This document shows, piece after piece, positions 5,890 to 7,031 of a stretch of 7,031 nt of DNA. The notes below the pieces were generated by a model. It did not search any database, was not told the DNA's origin, and worked only from the letters and a program-made list of their open reading frames with translations. The stretch lies in the NCBI GenBank assembly GCA_039810245.1, contig JBDHWQ010000051.1, positions 1-7,031 of the forward strand, given 5' to 3'. The first letter of the stretch is position 1. Each line of letters starts with the position of its first letter. The position numbers and the translations under genes are program-made. This stretch comes from CALDSL01 sp039810245 (GTDB lineage Bacteria; Chloroflexota; Anaerolineae; Anaerolineales; Anaerolineaceae).

Positions 5890-7031
5890 ATGTCCAGCAA
5901 CGCGCAAACGACCACGGCCGCTAACCGGCAGATTGCCCGGGCGGCAGGCACCGTGATGGCGGCGTTTGTGCTCAGCAACCTGATGGGACTGCTGCGCGGC
6001 ATTCTCATGTACCGCGCGTTTGGCACTAGCGCCGACCTGGATTCGTTCAATGCCGCTAATCGCGTGGCAGAGATGCTGTTCAACCTGATGGCGGGTGGGG
6101 CGCTAGGCTCAGCCTTTATCCCTACCTTTACCGCGCTGCTCACCCGCGGTGACCGAGAAGGCGCGTGGAAAATGGCATCCGGCATCGCCAACCTGCTGCT
6201 GGCGGTGTTGAGTGGAGTCAGCATGCTGGCGGCCATTTTCGCGCCGCAGGTGGTGCGTTATGGCCTGTTCTTGCTGGCGCCCGAATCAGCCCCCGGCCAG
6301 GAAGCCCTGACGGTGCACCTGCTGCGAATGCTGCTGCCCACCGTGGTCATTTTTGGGCTGAGTGGGCTGGCGATGGGCATTCTGAACGCGCACCAGGTGT
6401 TCCTCATCCCGGCTATCGCGCCGGTGATGTACAACCTGGGCATCATCCTGGGCATCGTGGCGCTGCCGGAGCGCTGGGGCGTGGACCGGCTGGCCTACGG
6501 CGCGCTGTTGGGCTCGCTGCTGCACTTGCTGGTGCAATCGCCGGACCTGTTCCGGCTGCGCGGGCGCTACTGGCCGGGGTTTGGGCTGCGGCTGGCGGCC
6601 GTGCGCGAGGTAATCCGGCTGATCGGGCCGCGCATGTTTGGCGTGGCGGTGGTGCAGCTCAACTTTATCGTCAATACGATTATTGCGCTCAGCCTGGCGG
6701 AAGGCAGCACTTCGGCCATTACCCTGGCGTTCACATGGATGCTGATGCCGCAGATGGCCATTGCTCAGTCGATCGCCATCGCGGCTATGCCCACCTTTTC
6801 AGCGCTGGTAGCGCAGGACCGGCTGGCCGACATGCGCGCCGCGCTGGCCACGGCGCTGCGGGCGGTGACGCTGCTGGCCGTGCCGGCCGCGGTGGGGTTG
6901 ATTGCCGTGCGCGCGCCGCTGATCCGCCTGCTGTACCAGCATGGCGAGTTCACCGCGCGCTCCACCGAGATGGTGACCTGGGCACTGCTGTGGTACGCGC
7001 TGGGCCTGCTGGGCCACAGCCTGGTAGAAAT
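5890..7031 (+). CDS. murJ: MurJ/MviN-family lipid flippase homologue (3' truncated)
   Basis: 380 codons are visible with no stop before the window ends; the family is usually near 500 residues. This is a multi-span MOP-superfamily membrane protein. Family landmarks are LSNLMGLLR (28-36), FGTSADLDSF (44-53), AGGALGSAFIPTF (68-80), GILNAHQVFLIPAIAP (163-178), IGPRMFGVAVVQLNFIVNT (245-263), P287, MPTFSAL (300-306) and LLYQHGEFT (347-355). MurJ flips the peptidoglycan precursor lipid II to the outer face of the membrane. Aligned by eye to E. coli MurJ from memory, R24 (R36 here) and D39 (D51) are kept, but R18, R52, E57, D269 and R270 become N30, F64, G69, F281 and T282. Function as a lipid II flippase is therefore uncertain. 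ATG 5890 follows a perfect TATAAT by 7 nt, suggesting a leaderless transcript. An in-frame ATG at 5881 lies inside that box and is less likely. Confidence 0.85.
   Translation, partial: MSSNAQTTTAANRQIARAAGTVMAAFVLSNLMGLLRGILMYRAFGTSADLDSFNAANRVAEMLFNLMAGGALGSAFIPTFTALLTRGDREGAWKMASGIANLLLAVLSGVSMLAAIFAPQVVRYGLFLLAPESAPGQEALTVHLLRMLLPTVVIFGLSGLAMGILNAHQVFLIPAIAPVMYNLGIILGIVALPERWGVDRLAYGALLGSLLHLLVQSPDLFRLRGRYWPGFGLRLAAVREVIRLIGPRMFGVAVVQLNFIVNTIIALSLAEGSTSAITLAFTWMLMPQMAIAQSIAIAAMPTFSALVAQDRLADMRAALATALRAVTLLAVPAAVGLIAVRAPLIRLLYQHGEFTARSTEMVTWALLWYALGLLGHSLVE

Noticed and set aside
5748..6236. N-terminal extension of the binding protein frame to 426 residues
   Set aside because: It runs antisense through the murJ-like gene. 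The true start at 5747 has a ribosome site and a lipoprotein signal peptide, which would be buried by the extension.
6258..7017. Minus-strand frames inside the 3' part of the window
   Set aside because: They are shadows of the murJ-like gene, which is open throughout on the plus strand and carries family motifs.

Overview
The window is about 60% GC, densely coded and looks chromosomal. The gene set is an archaeal-type release-factor-like zinc-ribbon protein, a Clp-fold membrane protease of the SDH_sah type beside a rhomboid, a polar amino acid ABC transporter and a MurJ/MviN homologue. It suggests a bacterium outside the Proteobacteria. An Anaerolineae-like Chloroflexota fits best, but that is inference from gene content; the window has no rRNA or marker gene to settle it. 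No tRNA, rRNA, CRISPR array, insertion sequence or phage gene was seen.

Layout. (1) Bases 1-246, plus strand: the 3' end of an eRF1/baeRF-like gene, closed by a strong rho-independent terminator at 259-287. (2) Bases 315-2598, minus strand: a compact three-gene operon in the order rhomboid protease, SDH_sah/ClpP-fold membrane protease, single-pass coiled-coil protein. Its putative promoter sits in a perfect 26-bp palindrome at 2678-2703. (3) Bases 2771-5747, minus strand: a complete amino acid ABC importer operon in the order lipoprotein binding protein, permease, ATPase, permease. A GC-rich hairpin between the binding protein and first permease genes may set their relative expression. (4) Bases 5748-5889: a divergent intergenic region with a self-complementary ATTATAAT that reads as a perfect -10 box on both strands. 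(5) From 5890 to the window end, plus strand: a 3'-truncated murJ-like gene of 380 visible codons.

How they fit together. The transporter operon encodes everything a type I importer needs: receptor, two different transmembrane subunits and the ATPase, which presumably acts as a homodimer. The protease operon places two membrane-embedded or membrane-anchored serine proteases and a membrane-tethered coiled-coil protein under one promoter, which suggests a membrane protein quality-control or signalling role. The MurJ-like protein belongs to the lipid II flippase family but lacks several charged cavity residues known from E. coli MurJ. That is the most interesting protein-level observation here. 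Several start codons were moved from the longest open frame to positions with good Shine-Dalgarno sequences.
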